Source: Primula veris (Eukaryota > Streptophyta > Magnoliopsida > Ericales > Primulaceae). From it: a stretch of DNA of 64,000 nucleotides. How positions within the stretch are numbered: the stretch's first letter is position 1; every line of letters begins with the position of its first letter. The notes beneath the pieces were generated by a model. The model was not told where the DNA came from. It saw only the letters and a list, made by a program, of their open reading frames with translations, and searched no databases. The translations under genes were made by a program, and so were the position numbers. The stretch covers positions 29,582,402 to 29,646,401 of the forward strand of contig OY821750.1 of assembly GCA_963682055.1 (NCBI GenBank). The letters are read 5' to 3'. Shown one piece after another: positions 11,701-22,626 of the stretch.

Positions 11701-14507
11701 CGTAAACTTTTAAATAAATTAAATGATGTGATAATGACAGTTATGTTTTTACATTTGCAGTTATACTTGTAGATTATGCTAGTTTGATTGCATAATATAT
11801 AGGCATAGATGTATATCTTTTGGGTATAAAACTGTTCCTTCAGTAGCAATGTAGCATGTTTTACGGGTGTGCTTGTTTGGTATTAAATGGAAAGAAGTGT
11901 AATTTTTTTCTGGTATTGGGAGTATACTTCTAAGTAATATGCATTATTGTCTACGGTGAATGTGAGTTGCGTGCTAGGATTATGTAGCTGTTGGATTTGA
12001 TAGTGTTGGTTCAGGGTGCTGTCAAATAGCTGGATTTTAACTGGTTACCTCTCAATTTTTGTGTTCTTATAGTTCAGCTTGTTGGTTACCTGTTATACTT
12101 GGGAAAGTATGCTTGTTGCAAAAAAAAAAGGGTTTGTATTTCAACTAATACTTATATTTATTTTAGTATGTTTTGTATAAATTGAAACACTTTCTTGTTT
12201 GGCTGAGAAATCAAGTATCTTTTGGTGTCTGCTGAGGGTGTTGTTTATTTGGCTGATGTTGAACAGTTAATTATTAATTTTTGGGAACACATTATAGCTT
12301 GTTTGGTTGCATCAAGTAGCTATTTAAGTATGCTTTATCTGGTGATAGGGGGTAACCTTTTACTTAGTACATGAGTGTTTTGGTAGGAAGTTGCACAGGT
12401 CAATTAGTAATGCTGAACGTTTTTTGGCTCGTTTGTGTGTTTTGCACATGCTCGGTAAGCGTAGTTGTGAATGTTTATATACTTAAATAGCTCATCTTGG
12501 TGAAGCTTCTAGGGAGAATGTTATCATGTTTACGATTTCAAAAATTGAAGGTTCCGTTGGATACCTCTTGTTAGCTGCAACATCTTTCAGCTATAGGACT
12601 AAAGGTTAGAATCCACATTTCCTGTGAGCTTATATACAAGTATAGGTGAGAAGCATTTTTCTGCACCTGAGTAGTTTCATTGACTTGGATTTGGTTGGAC
12701 ATTTAGCGTTTTCTAGTTAACATCAGAAATAGACACCCACTTGCTCCTGTTATAATTCCCTTCTAGATTTTGAAATGGAGAAAAATAGAAAATCCTTTTT
12801 GTTTATGGTTTAAAGAAATCGAGCGTTCTTCTTCCGTAACACTTAATAAACAATCGTAGTCTTTATTGGCATTGCGGGCATTTTTGAGCTTCTATATCAA
12901 AGGCAATGACAAAATGGGGTCTGCGGGTTCGTGTGCTTGTTTGGATGAATCTACGATTCACTTTTTGACACAAACTTTTTTTGGGAAGAAAAAGGCAAAA
13001 AAGAAAATTCTATTATATGAAAATTCACTGTTAAATGGCTGGATGTTATTTTACTTTTTTAGACCATGTAGTTTTCCTGTGTTTCTACATCTCCTATATG
13101 CATCTTGAATTTCTTCTCACAAATTCAGGTTGAAATATGTATAAACACACATGTCGAAGTCTTTTTTTTGTTTTACAGAAAGATATCTTATGTTGTGGTT
13201 CCAATTATTCACTTGTAGGTTTTGGTATCACTCGTAAGCATCCTAGGTTTTTCATTAGCCTATCTGGCATTCTAAGTTTATAGAATTTACAAAAGCTTTA
13301 GGCGTTTATAATTCTGTACTTGCACTAAATATCTACTTTTTCTTCGTGCATATTTAATAGCTCTTACCTTTTTGCTAATTTAGCAGTTTTGATATCGAAA
13401 GTGTATATTCTTTAAATTTATCTCCTAAGGTATATAAAGTCAGCTGAAATATGATGAAACTGTTCTTTTGCTGCTGAATATTTTGGTTTCTTATAGCTGA
13501 ACACCAATGATCTTCTGGTCATGGAGTACTCAAGGCAAATTGCAATTGTCCCTTTACTGTTATAACGCATTTTTGTGTTCTTAATCTGGTTTTTAGGGGA
13601 TCGTATTGTTTATTTATAACTGATATACCATTGTTTTCAGGCTAGAATACTTCAAGAACCCCATTTTGTAAACTACGAACAAACCCCTCCCCTTTTGGAT
13701 CAAAACTCTCCAAATCCACCATCTCAGCAAGCCGAAATTGAAGTACCTGGCCAAGATGGTTCTGCAAATGAAGAAGATAAATCCTTTGCCAGCGAATTCG
13801 ACAGAGAAACTCAAGAAGGAGACCTGTCATGTCTTGCCACATGTGCAACGAGCGATTGTGAGAGAGATTCATTCAGGGATTCATATTCATACGAAGAAGA
13901 AGAACGTGGAGTCGATGAAGAAAATGGTGCCTTGACATCATGTGTTGGAACTAGATGGTTTAGAGCTCCGGAGTTACTCTATGGCTCAACTAATTATGGT
14001 CTCGAGGTGGACTTATGGTCATTAGGGTGCATTTTTGCTGAGCTTTTCAGTTTAAAACCGCTTTTTCCTGGTACTTCCGATGTTGACCAGCTTGGCACAA
14101 TTTTCAACGTTATGGGAAACATTACAGAGGAAGTTTGGCCTGGTTGTTCTCAACTCCCCGATTATAATATAATTTCATTTAGTAAGGTAGAAAACCCTCT
14201 TGGTTTAGAAGCTTGTGTTACGAATCGATCTCCCGCGGAAATAGTTTTTTTGAAGAAACTCCTTCGTTTTGACCCAGCAAATAGAGTTTCCGCTTCTGAA
14301 TTGCTTAACGATGAGTACTTTAAAGAAGAGCCTTTACCAGTTCCGCCTCATGAGTTGAAGGTTCCTTCTTCACGTAGTGCTCAGAGTGAGGGTTCTTCTG
14401 GTGAGTGGGGTAATTATAAAAATATGGACTCCGATTCAGATTTTGACGATTTTGGCCCTATGAATGTTTCAACAACTGACACTGGGTACACAATTCGTTT
14501 TTCTTGA
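8755..14507 (+). CDS. CDKF;1: Cyclin-dependent kinase F;1 (CDK-activating kinase)
   Basis: CDKF is a plant-specific CDK-activating kinase that phosphorylates the T-loops of CDKD kinases (and CDKA in vitro) without needing a cyclin. Exons: 8755-8994, 10172-10375, 11497-11610, 13641-14507; frames join exactly to 474 aa (Arabidopsis CDKF;1 is about 479). Visible landmarks: glycine loop GSGAYSTVY (30-38), VALK Lys52, [24 protein letters not shown] (163-170, Asp165), DFGQ (183-186). A long acidic CDKF-type insertion follows in the activation segment, then [16 protein letters not shown] with Thr at residue 290, the same number as the activating Thr290 of Arabidopsis, and a [14 protein letters not shown] tail. 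Residues about 68-95 at the exon 1/2 join are Ser/Thr-rich and longer than usual, so that junction is the least certain part. Intron 1 holds a Stowaway MITE and duplicated exon edges. Confidence 0.95.
9101..9343. mobile_element. Stowaway-type MITE (Tc1/mariner) in CDKF;1 intron 1
   Basis: The element at 9103-9341 begins CTCCCTCCGTCCGTTCCCAA and ends TTGGGAACGGAGGGAG, the classic Stowaway termini, and is flanked on both sides by the TA target duplication (9101-9102 and 9342-9343). The whole 239 bp folds back on itself: GAAAATTTTCAAAAGTTAA in the left half pairs with a matching run in the right half. It is non-coding, and its arms are well preserved, suggesting a fairly recent insertion. Confidence 0.93.
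9371..9700 (+). repeat. Duplicated copies of CDKF;1 exon 1 end and intron/exon 2 edge inside intron 1
   Basis: 9383-9431 repeats the end of exon 1: CCGCTCTCCGAGAGATCCAA is shared exactly with 8930-8949, followed by a near copy of the next 25 bases. The DNA after it (GTTGAG...TTTCATTAA...GATAACCC) resembles the start of intron 1 and recurs near 9650. 9557-9618 resembles the real exon 2 acceptor area at 10134-10190 (CCCAATC-ATTGACA...GGTTTT-ACCCTGCA, then GCCAC-TCATC). In the copy, the CAGGTC acceptor context is lost. These copies are not needed for the spliced frame. Confidence 0.7.
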
Positions 14508-14614
14508 TTTTTTGAACTACTTGGATTTATTTCGTGTATATCATTGAGGGTGTAACGTTGTATTCTCGAATTGGCCCAATTGTATTATCTATACCCGTCT
14601 GAATTCTGATGTGT

Positions 14615-14620
14615 AATAAA
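14615..14620 (+). terminator. Polyadenylation signal of CDKF;1
   Basis: AATAAA occurs 108 bases after the CDKF;1 stop, preceded by TGTATTATCT and a T/G-rich region typical of plant far-upstream elements. The transcript probably ends shortly after it. Confidence 0.5.
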
Positions 14621-14937
14621 GCATGTACACGCATCATGAATTCTGAATCCTCTTCTTAATTGTAAGTTTTTTTATTTCATGCAAGTCATTTATTAGCAGA
14701 TTTATTTATAGACAACGTTATTCAGTATTCACTAATGAAGACTTTAGATGGTTTTCGACTCAAAATTTTACTTAATACCTATTATGTAGCAAATGCTGTT
14801 TTTAGTAAAAGAGCTGAGCTGAATCAAAATGCAAGTATTCACTAATTTATAGAAGTGCTGCTCCATCTCACTTGCATATCACAGTATTATGAGGTTTAGC
14901 TGTTAGTTTCGCTAGATGAACTTTGCAAAGTGACACT

Positions 14938-15661
14938 GGCTCGGGTTATTCAAAACCCGACCCAACCCATATATAAAATTGTCATTTGATCCGACCCATT
15001 TGATCCGTTTTTTATTACACTTTTTTTATTTAAAAAATAAGTCTTATAAATGTTAAAGATTTGCAATAAAATTTGTTAAAAACTCATGGTAAAGTAAAAA
15101 ATTATTTGATTTAGAAAGATAATATATAAATATTAATGTGTCATTAAATACCATTTTATATTAATTTAGGGATTTAAATTTTGCAATATTCTATTTGAGC
15201 ATATTTATTGAATTAATTTCAGCTCATTAATTCCGTCAATTAAAACATTGATATATGTAAAAATGTAATATAAATGTATATGATTGATATAATGATTTGT
15301 TTCGCTTAAATTCTTCTAAAAATAATTTAAAAATAATGACGAAGATATTAGTCATTAATTAACACATTAACATTTACCATAAATATCATTAATTAACATA
15401 TTAATATTTATCATAAATATCATTAATTAATGTATGCAGTATTTATTTAAGAAACCACCTAAATGTATGTATATACCATTAGTCCATTATTGTAGGAAAG
15501 AGAAATTAATATATGAGAGAGAGAAAAGAATGCTAAATTGAGTAAATTTTTACTTGTTAAGTTGCACTTTTACTCAACTTAACCCGATCCGACCCAAAAA
15601 AATTGCACGTTTACCCAACCCGTATCGGGTCGGGTCAAACCCCAAAAAATTGCCATCCATA
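14938..15661 (-). mobile_element. hAT-type non-autonomous element, long copy
   Basis: It ends in AAAAATTGCCATCCATA, the reverse of the TAGRRATGRCMATTT start of the element at 50707, and both share CCCGACCC/GGGTCGGGT and GATCCGTTTTTTA/AAAACGGATC near their ends. The flanks GTGACACT (14930-14937) and GCGACACC (15662-15669) match at 6 of 8 bases, consistent with an old 8-bp hAT target duplication. The middle is AT-rich and contains a local duplication of an ATTAATTAACA-TTAA-ATTTA-CATAAATATC unit (15355-15430). No coding frame. Confidence 0.7.
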
Positions 15662-15669
15662 GCGACACC

Positions 15670-16374
15670 AAATCAACATAGTCGCTAAGTTTAGCCATTT
15701 GAGATTACTTCAAACAAAATTGAGATGAAATCATCTTTGTGTAGACTTTTCATATTACATGTGTTTAGTCTATTCAAAGAGGTTAACTATAAAAGAAATG
15801 ATATAGTCACTCAAAAACTTTATCTGCTGATGTGGCGGGTCGAGTATACCAATCATTTTTGTTTTGATATTGAAATTATATTTTCTTTTAATCAATAATT
15901 TGTCAATCTAGTCCGTCACGTCAGTGAGTAAAGTTTTTTAGTAAGGTCTTTAGATGCCTATAGCAATACTCAAACTATAAAACCGCCGAGCAAATACCAA
16001 ACTAGCAGACGCTCAAACTAGCAGTGGGATATAAGTAGTCCAAATTTTCTCAAAAGGGCAGCCATTTTCAATTTATTATATATGATATCATATTTTGAAT
16101 TCGATAATCAATACCATTCCTTCAGTTTAGTAGGAGCACATTATTATTGATTCCTATTGGGGGGAAATTTTTCCATTCCATACATGGAAAAATTTCCCCG
16201 AAGTTGACTAATTAGAATCTCCTTATCATATATACATGGACCTTGTCATATGGAAACCAGTCTTATCCTAAAGGTATTCTCAGATCTATCAAGAAGACTT
16301 AAACCGGACTAAGCTCTCTTCACTGCAATCAACATCAAAGAAAGGGGGGTCACAATTCTTGACCATATCTTTAC
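15670..16374. other. Intergenic stretch with a perfect 16-bp-arm hairpin
   Basis: No gene is seen. At 16161-16176 and 16184-16199 lie perfect inverted arms (GGGGAAATTTTTCCAT and its complement) separated by 7 bases, with no T-run of a transcription stop after them. The remainder is AT-rich DNA between the MITE and the transporter relic, possibly including its 3' UTR. Confidence 0.6.
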
Positions 16375-17023
16375 TTAGGTGCTTATGATATAATGAGCAT
16401 CAGTTCCAAAGACATCTTGCGGAAGAAACGCTATCTCAATTTCTTGAAGCGATTTTCCTTTTGTTTCCATCACATTTCTCCTTACAAATACAACCGCCAT
16501 CAAGCAAAAGGTACCAAAAATAGAGTACAAAAGACGCTTCCCAAGCTGCTCAAGCAAACTCAAGAACGGTAACCCTACCAGGAAATTAAATACCTGGAAT
16601 TACACGGTCCAAATATCCAGTCAAGAATCAAGATATTAGTAAAGAAAACAGAATTTTAATTCAAAATTCTATATTAGGCTTGTTTGGTGGAGCATCAAGT
16701 AAAATGTGTGTTTGGTGCACCAACTAGAAGTATGTTTTTTTCATCTTATATCCAGAGAAACGAGCCCCCTTTTTCTTAAACATGGTGATCTTTATTTCAG
16801 TATACTATAACCAACACTATACAACAACCGACTGTTTTTAAAATTGAAAGGAGTTAGGAAACTTGAGAATAAAAACGAGGGAAGAAGTATTATTACCCTG
16901 TGCACTGACATACAAAATGCCATGGCTTTACCCCTGATTCGGCTGGGGATCGAATATCTCCGCAGCTCTGCTAAGAGAAGACCAGGAACTGGACCAGCTC
17001 CTACAGCAAATGTAAACACAAAC
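16375..17023 (-). pseudogene. Hexose transporter (SGB1/plastidic glucose transporter-like) C-terminal fragment
   Basis: Two exons can be joined: 16897-17023 and 16375-16593. The first gives FTFAVGAGPVPGLLL...SRIRGKAMAFCMSVH. The second gives FNFLVGLPFLSLLEQLG, then YSIFGTFCLMAVVFV and the signature METKGKSLQEIEIAFLPQD, ending at a stop at 16375. This matches the last two transmembrane helices and the PETKG-like motif of the major-facilitator sugar transporters related to Arabidopsis SGB1. A full protein needs 12 helices (about 500 aa); no upstream exons are visible before the retrotransposon at 17587 or beyond it. LRRYS interrupts the usual LLPEIFPSRIR stretch, an in-frame insertion of about 3 residues. 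Probably a dead fragment; less likely the 3' end of a gene split by insertions. Confidence 0.7.
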
Positions 17024-17586
17024 CTGCAAATTTAAAAGAATTAAGCAAGTGCTCTCTACTTCTTTTGCAAAAAAACTACTAAAAATTATAAATACATATA
17101 AAAAAAACAAAAAAATGACAAAAACATGACGACGCGTAATAAATGGACAGAGTAAAAAAGAAGAAAATATAGGATATTAATTACTACTAGTATTAAATAT
17201 TTAAACTACAATAAATTAATACTTACTCGCTCCGTCAGTCTCCACTCCGAACAAAGTCTGAATTGCAACGATGACGTATCCAAATCGGTTAAACTGTTTA
17301 AATGGAAAAAAATTATTTAAATGTTTTATTTCACGTATATGGAAAATAAATTAAAAAATAATGAGTGTCTTTTATTTTTAAATGTTTTTACTATTTTAAA
17401 ATGTAAAAATTTATATAAACGTAACAACCAAAAAGGTATGCATCTAACATTAATAGGAAAACATATAATAATATTATTTATGTTTTATTCGTAGCAAAAT
17501 ATACAATTGATACAATTTTTTTTTATTAATAATCATTAATTTTTTCCACATAAATATTTTATTTACTATATATATCATAAAATTAG
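17024..17586. other. Intergenic spacer up to the retrotransposon target site
   Basis: AT-rich DNA with no recognisable gene. It ends with the left copy of the 5-bp target duplication ATTAG (17582-17586). Confidence 0.6.
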
Positions 17587-18856
17587 TGCTGAACCATGGG
17601 TTCAATAATTGATTTTGATTATAAGTGTGATTAGTGTGATTATGATTTAATGATTTTATAATTCGATGATATAATGTTTGATCTTTTTCAAAAAGAAAAA
17701 ATGTATATTTCAGGACTTAAAATGATAGAGCACTCAATAATGAAGTCAACGGTTCAAACGGAATTCGATTCAGAGTGCGAAAGAGCAAATTACGAGTGTT
17801 TCAAAAAGTAGAAAAAATCAGTCCAGAAATCTCGATCGATCAAGATAAAGTCCAATCGATCGAAAATGGTCCAAAAAGTTACAGTCCATTTCGACCCATC
17901 GAGATACATGTCGATCGATCGAAAAATACAAGTAACAAAGTTTTCCAGAAATCTTGATCCATCGAGATTCAGCCCGATCGATCGAGATTCAGTCCGTTTC
18001 AAAAAATTTGTTTTTTGCTTTTTTGGAAATTAGTCATTACTCATTGTATAATACACTCAACAACTCTAAACGGTCATTTATGGACTAATGTGCATTTTGG
18101 TTCTTCAAATACACCTCAATGCCTCTCCAAAACACACAAATCACCATCCTTCAATCTCTCTATATATTAAACACACACAAAACTCTATTGTTGAACAAAA
18201 AAACTCAAAAAGGGAAAAACGATGAAAAAAGTGATCAAGCTCAAACAACATCAAAAACTCACCAATTAGCTTATTTAGAAGCAATAAAATAGTGAGTATG
18301 GTTACATTGTTGTAACAAAATTGTAAAAGCAAACTTATAAGCTCAATTGTGAGTGAGTGTTTGGGTAGAATCTTTTAAGCCAAAGTATTGGTTAACAGTT
18401 CTAGGTTAAACACTTGGGTACTCATAGATTGAGGGGGAGTCGTCGACTCGCCTTTTGTGTACTCTTGCACTTGTATCAAGATTGTATCATCGGACAGAGG
18501 GCGAGCAAATCGGTTGATTAGCTCGATAGGACTTGGAATCTTTGGAAGAAGATTATAGTAAAATATTCGGTATCGTGAATACCGAGGAGAGGACGTAGGC
18601 GGGTTTGTCGAAACTCTATATATCGTGGTGTCAATCTCTTCCCATACTATTTACTTTCCGCAACTTATATTATTTGTGATTGTGCGCATGTTTCAATTTA
18701 TTCATAAATTATCATCCCATATTTATTGTCGCAAATATACATTGAACTAATTGGGTTGTTAGTTGCGCTTAAAATTTTATTTCCGTGAAAAACGCCTAAA
18801 ACCTTATTCAACCCCCCCCCCCCCCCCTCTATAAGGTTTAGCCGCACGGGCCAACA
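17587..18856 (+). repeat. 5' LTR of the gag-only element (1270 bp)
   Basis: It begins TGCTGAACC (the 3' LTR has TGTTGAACC) and ends GGGCCAACA. Between 17830 and 17995 the palindromic core CGATCGATCGA appears repeatedly with CGAGATTCAG spacers. A TATA-like CTCTATATATTAAAC lies at 18156-18170. Just before the LTR end is a long pure C tract near 18812-18828 that is only five C in the 3' LTR, so it expanded after insertion. Confidence 0.92.
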
Positions 18857-18918
18857 ATTGGTATCAGAGTCGAGGCTCTTGCATATAGGAATCTAGCGAT
18901 TTTAGAGTTAAGATCGAT

Positions 18919-20682
18919 ATGGCTAATTTGTACAATTTCGCATCCAGCGTAGCTTTATCGCCCAATACTCCACTTTATTTTAATGGGATAAACTATAGTT
19001 ATTGGAAAGATAGGATGAGCATTTTCCTACAAAGCTACAATGTTAATCTTTAGAAGATTATTAAAGTAGGATATTCCGCTCATAAATCCGAAAATAGCAA
19101 GAACCCAATCCCCGTAGAGGACTTAGATGACGTTCAACTAGAAGCCTACTCAACTAACGTCAAAGCGATGTACGCTATTGTTTGTGCCGTTTCCCCTAAC
19201 GAGTACAACAAAATTTCCGCTTATAAAACGGCTAAGGATATGTGGGATAAGTTAGTGGTTATGCACGAGTGCACTAACCAAGTTAAGGATTGCAAACTTC
19301 AACTTTTAGTGCACGACTACGAGCTTTTTAGGATGGGTGAATGAGAAACTATTTCCGATATGATTGTTAGATTTACTATTATTACTAACGGATTAATGTC
19401 TCTTGTTAAGTATTTATCTTGTAAGGAAATGGTTTCAAAGGTGATTCGGAGCTTACCGAAAGAATGGAAATCAAAGGTCACTCATTACTCACGAGATCAC
19501 CCTCAATAGTCACAAGTCAATCTCGAAAAGGAAGGAGATAGCTTTCAAAGGAACAATTTGTGGTGAAAATGATGAGCTATCCGATGACGACAAAAATTCA
19601 ATGCAAATCGTTCGAATAGTTAAGCAAGTACTAAAACTTAAAGGCAAACGTAAACATAAAGGTAAATCGTCAAATAATTCAATTATTTCTAACGATTTTG
19701 TTTTCTATACTTGTGGCAAGTAAGGACACACGGCGAGAGATTGCGCCAAGAATCGCAAGAGCAAAGCAAGAAGAAGATATTCTCTTCAAGCTCTAGCGAT
19801 AGCTCCGACCAAGATGAAGTCGATCATCTTGCTTGCTATATGGCCGTGGAAGAGAACCATGAACAAAACCGTTCATCATCAAGCGAAAGTGACAACGATG
19901 AGGTAAACGATTTATCTCATGATGAATTAATTCATATGTGTGGAATTTATTCCGAAAAACTTCCTAAACTTGTAGAGAATGTTAAATCTCTTAAAAGGGT
20001 GAATTGTTCTCTCAATGAAGAAATAAGATCATTCAAAAGAGATAAAATTGAAAATGAGTCTAATCCCAAATTATAATTTTCGTTTAATGACATTGATGAT
20101 GAAAAGCAAGACTTGAAAGATGAGAACAATACTTTTGTTCTGCAAAACGAGTTTTTAAAAATCGAGAATGACTCTTTGAAAAAGAAAAACGATGAGCTTG
20201 TCATTACGGTCGAAAAACTCGAGTTAACAATCTCAAGGTTTTCCAAAGGAAAAACCATGTTGGACAAAATTTTGAGTTGTCAAAAAGATATCAATGACAA
20301 AAGCGTTTTGGGTTTCGATTGCAACACTTTTGGCTCAAGCACAACCCGCTTTGTCAAATCTTCTAGCATGTCTACAACTCCTATTCCGTCTATACAAAAT
20401 GTTGTTTTTAAACAAGGGAGCATTTCAAGAGTTTTTCCGAACTCTTGCAATAATAGAAGAGGTTTAGGTTTTCAAACCAAAACCGTGCATCAAACTTCTA
20501 AAAATTCCTATAAAAAGTCGTATAGTTCTCGTTATGCGAAAAAGTATATGCATTGTATACATTGTAGTAGAAATGAGCATATTTCTTCTAGATGTACTTA
20601 TCATTTTCGTGTTACTAGAAGCGATTTGAAATATCTAATAAAGACTCATGCCACTAACAATGTCGGACCCAAAAGAAATTGA
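18919..20682 (+). pseudogene. Decayed Copia gag (UBN2-type) with zinc knuckles
   Basis: From the ATG at 18919 the frame reads LYFNGINYSYWKDRMSIFL, the start typical of plant Copia gag, then NEYNKISAYKTAKDMWDKL and RFTIITNGL. Stops occur at 19051 (TAG), 19342 (TGA) and 19507 (TAG), with frameshifts afterwards. A first zinc knuckle near 19693-19735 reads YTCGK-stop-GHTARDC, having lost its first Cys and gained a stop. From 19711 to 20682 one frame, broken only by TAA at 20074, encodes a Ser/Asp-rich stretch (SSSSSDSSDQDEVDHLACY), a coiled-coil-like Lys/Glu region and a second knuckle CIHCSRNEHISSRC that keeps CX2CX4HX4C spacing. The protein coats viral-like particles; this copy cannot make an intact one. 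Confidence 0.88.
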
Positions 20683-21120
20683 GGACAAAAAAACAAATTG
20701 GTTGACAATACCAGCAAAATTCGTGAAAGTCAAGAAAATCGACTCCACCATAAAGAATGAAGTACAATTGATCGACAAAAGTGGAAGGCATACCAATAAA
20801 TTGTACCACATACTTGGACTTCGAAACGCTCAATGAAAATGTCATTAGAGAGCGGACTCGACATCACATATTTCGTACACTCTACTCTATAATCTCTACA
20901 TTTATTGATTAGTTGGGTTATATGCATCATGATTACATTTTTATCATGTTTTATTAATTCTTTCAAAACCCTCCACAAAATCACAATTTTTATTGCATTT
21001 TGATAATGTCAAATGGGGAGAAATTTGATATTAAGAGAAATGTGATTTGTTAAAATGGGGGTGATATGTTTTATACTTTTAAAATCATCATTATTTTATC
21101 ATAATCAAAATGGGGGAGAT

Positions 21121-22365
21121 TGTTGAACCATGAGTTCAATAACTGATTTTGATTATAAGTGTGATTATGATTTAATGATTTTATAATTCGATGATATAAT
21201 ATTTGATCTTTTCTAAAAATATGAAATGTATATTTCAGGACTTAAAATGATAGAGCACTCAATCATGAAGTCAACGGTTTAAACGGAAGTCGATTCGGAG
21301 TCCGAATGAGCAAATTACGAGTGTTTCAAAAAGTAGAAAAAATCATTCCAGAAATCTCAATCGATCGAGATAAAGTCAGATTGATCGAAAATGGTTCAAA
21401 AAGTTACAGTTCCTTTTGACTCATCGAGATACATGTCGATCGATCGAAAAATACAAGTATCAAAGTTTTTCAGAAATCTCGACCCATCGAGATTCAGCCC
21501 GATCGATCGAGATTCAGTCCGTTTCAAAAAAGTTATTTTTTGCTTTTTCGAAAATAAGTCATTACTCATTTTATAATGCACCCAACAACTCTAAACGGTG
21601 CTATGGACCAATGGACATTTTGGTTCTTCAAATACACCACAATCCCTCTTCAAAACACACTAATCAACATCCCTCAATCTCTCTATATCCTAAGTACAAT
21701 AAAACTTCATTGTTGAACAAAAAAGCTCAAAAAGGGGAAAACGAAAAGAAAAGTGATCAAGTTCAAACAACATAAAAAACTCACCAATTAGCTTATTTAG
21801 AAGCAATAAAATAGTGAGTGTGGTTACATTGTTGTAACAAAATTGTAAACATCAAACTTATAAGCTCAATTGTGAATGAGTGTTTGGATAGAACCTTTTA
21901 AGCCAAAGTGTTGATTAAAATTTCTAGGTTAAACAGTGGGGTACTCATAGATTGAGGAGGGGTCGTTGACTCGACTTTTGTGTACTCTTGCACTTGTATC
22001 AAGATTGTATCCACGGATAGAGGGTGAGCAAATCGGTTGATTAGCTCGATAGGACTTGTAATCTTGGAAAGAAGATTATAGTGAAATACTCGATAGCGTG
22101 AATACCGAGGAGATGACGTAGGCGAGTTTGTCGAACCTCTATATATCGTGATGTCAATCTCTTTCTTTACTATTTACTTTCCGCAACTTATATTATTTAT
22201 AATTGTGTGCATGTTTCAATTTATTCATACATTATCATTACATATTTATTGTCGCAAATATATATTGAGCTAATTGGGTTGTTAGTTGCACTTAGAATTT
22301 TATTTCCGTAAAAACGCCTAAAATTTTATTCATCCCCCTCTAAGGTTTAGCCGCACGAACCAACA
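21121..22365 (+). repeat. 3' LTR of the gag-only element (1245 bp)
   Basis: Direct copy of 17587-18856, starting TGTTGAACCATGAGTTC and ending GAACCAACA, followed at once by the ATTAG target duplication. It keeps the CGATCGATCGA cluster at 21357-21515. It lacks the long C tract and has several small deletions relative to the 5' copy. Confidence 0.92.
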
Positions 22366-22439
22366 ATTAGTTTTTAACTTTTAAGTATAAATTATTTTGG
22401 CCTTTTGACTTTTGAGTATTTACCAAAAAATCGTCGCAA

Positions 22440-22626
22440 ACTGAAAAACCGGTTCAAACCAAAATCGATTTGAACCGAAACCGAACCAAATCAAACCGAA
22501 AATACCGGTTCGGTACGATATGGTACGGTTTTATCTTTGAAAATAGCCAAATCGAAGCGAAACCGATATTATTTTCGATTTGGTTCCGGTTTCTTAAAAA
22601 CCGAACCGAACCGGTCGTACCCCTAG
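22440..22626. mobile_element. hAT-like MITE remnant rich in CCGGTT/AACCGG
   Basis: Dense repeats of AACCGAAACCGAACC and its complement, with the end CCGGTCGTACCCCTA, resemble the hAT-like short elements that end in CACCCCTA. A related copy lies at about 45860-46467. The left boundary is not clear, and no 8-bp duplication is visible. Confidence 0.45.

Larger units (their letters stand above)
17587..22365 (+). mobile_element. Complete gag-only Copia-type LTR element (TR-GAG-like)
   Basis: Two direct LTRs (17587-18856 and 21121-22365) flank a 2.26-kb interior. The element is bordered by the identical 5-bp duplication ATTAG at 17582-17586 and 22366-22370. Right after the 5' LTR is TGGTATCAGAG (18859-18869), the initiator-tRNA-Met primer site; a purine tract AAAATGGGGGAGAT precedes the 3' LTR. 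The interior carries only gag-like sequence, then a 430-bp remainder. No protease DTG/DSG, integrase, reverse transcriptase or RNase H is present. It is therefore a non-autonomous derivative that would need proteins from a full-length relative. Substitutions and indels separate the LTRs, so insertion is not recent. Confidence 0.93.

Noticed and set aside
12866..13108. 80-codon open frame inside CDKF;1 intron 3
   Set aside because: It lies within an intron, has no recognisable motif and does not join in frame with the flanking kinase exons.
16155..16205. Perfect hairpin read as a bacterial-type terminator
   Set aside because: This is plant nuclear DNA and there is no following T-run; it is reported only as a structural repeat.
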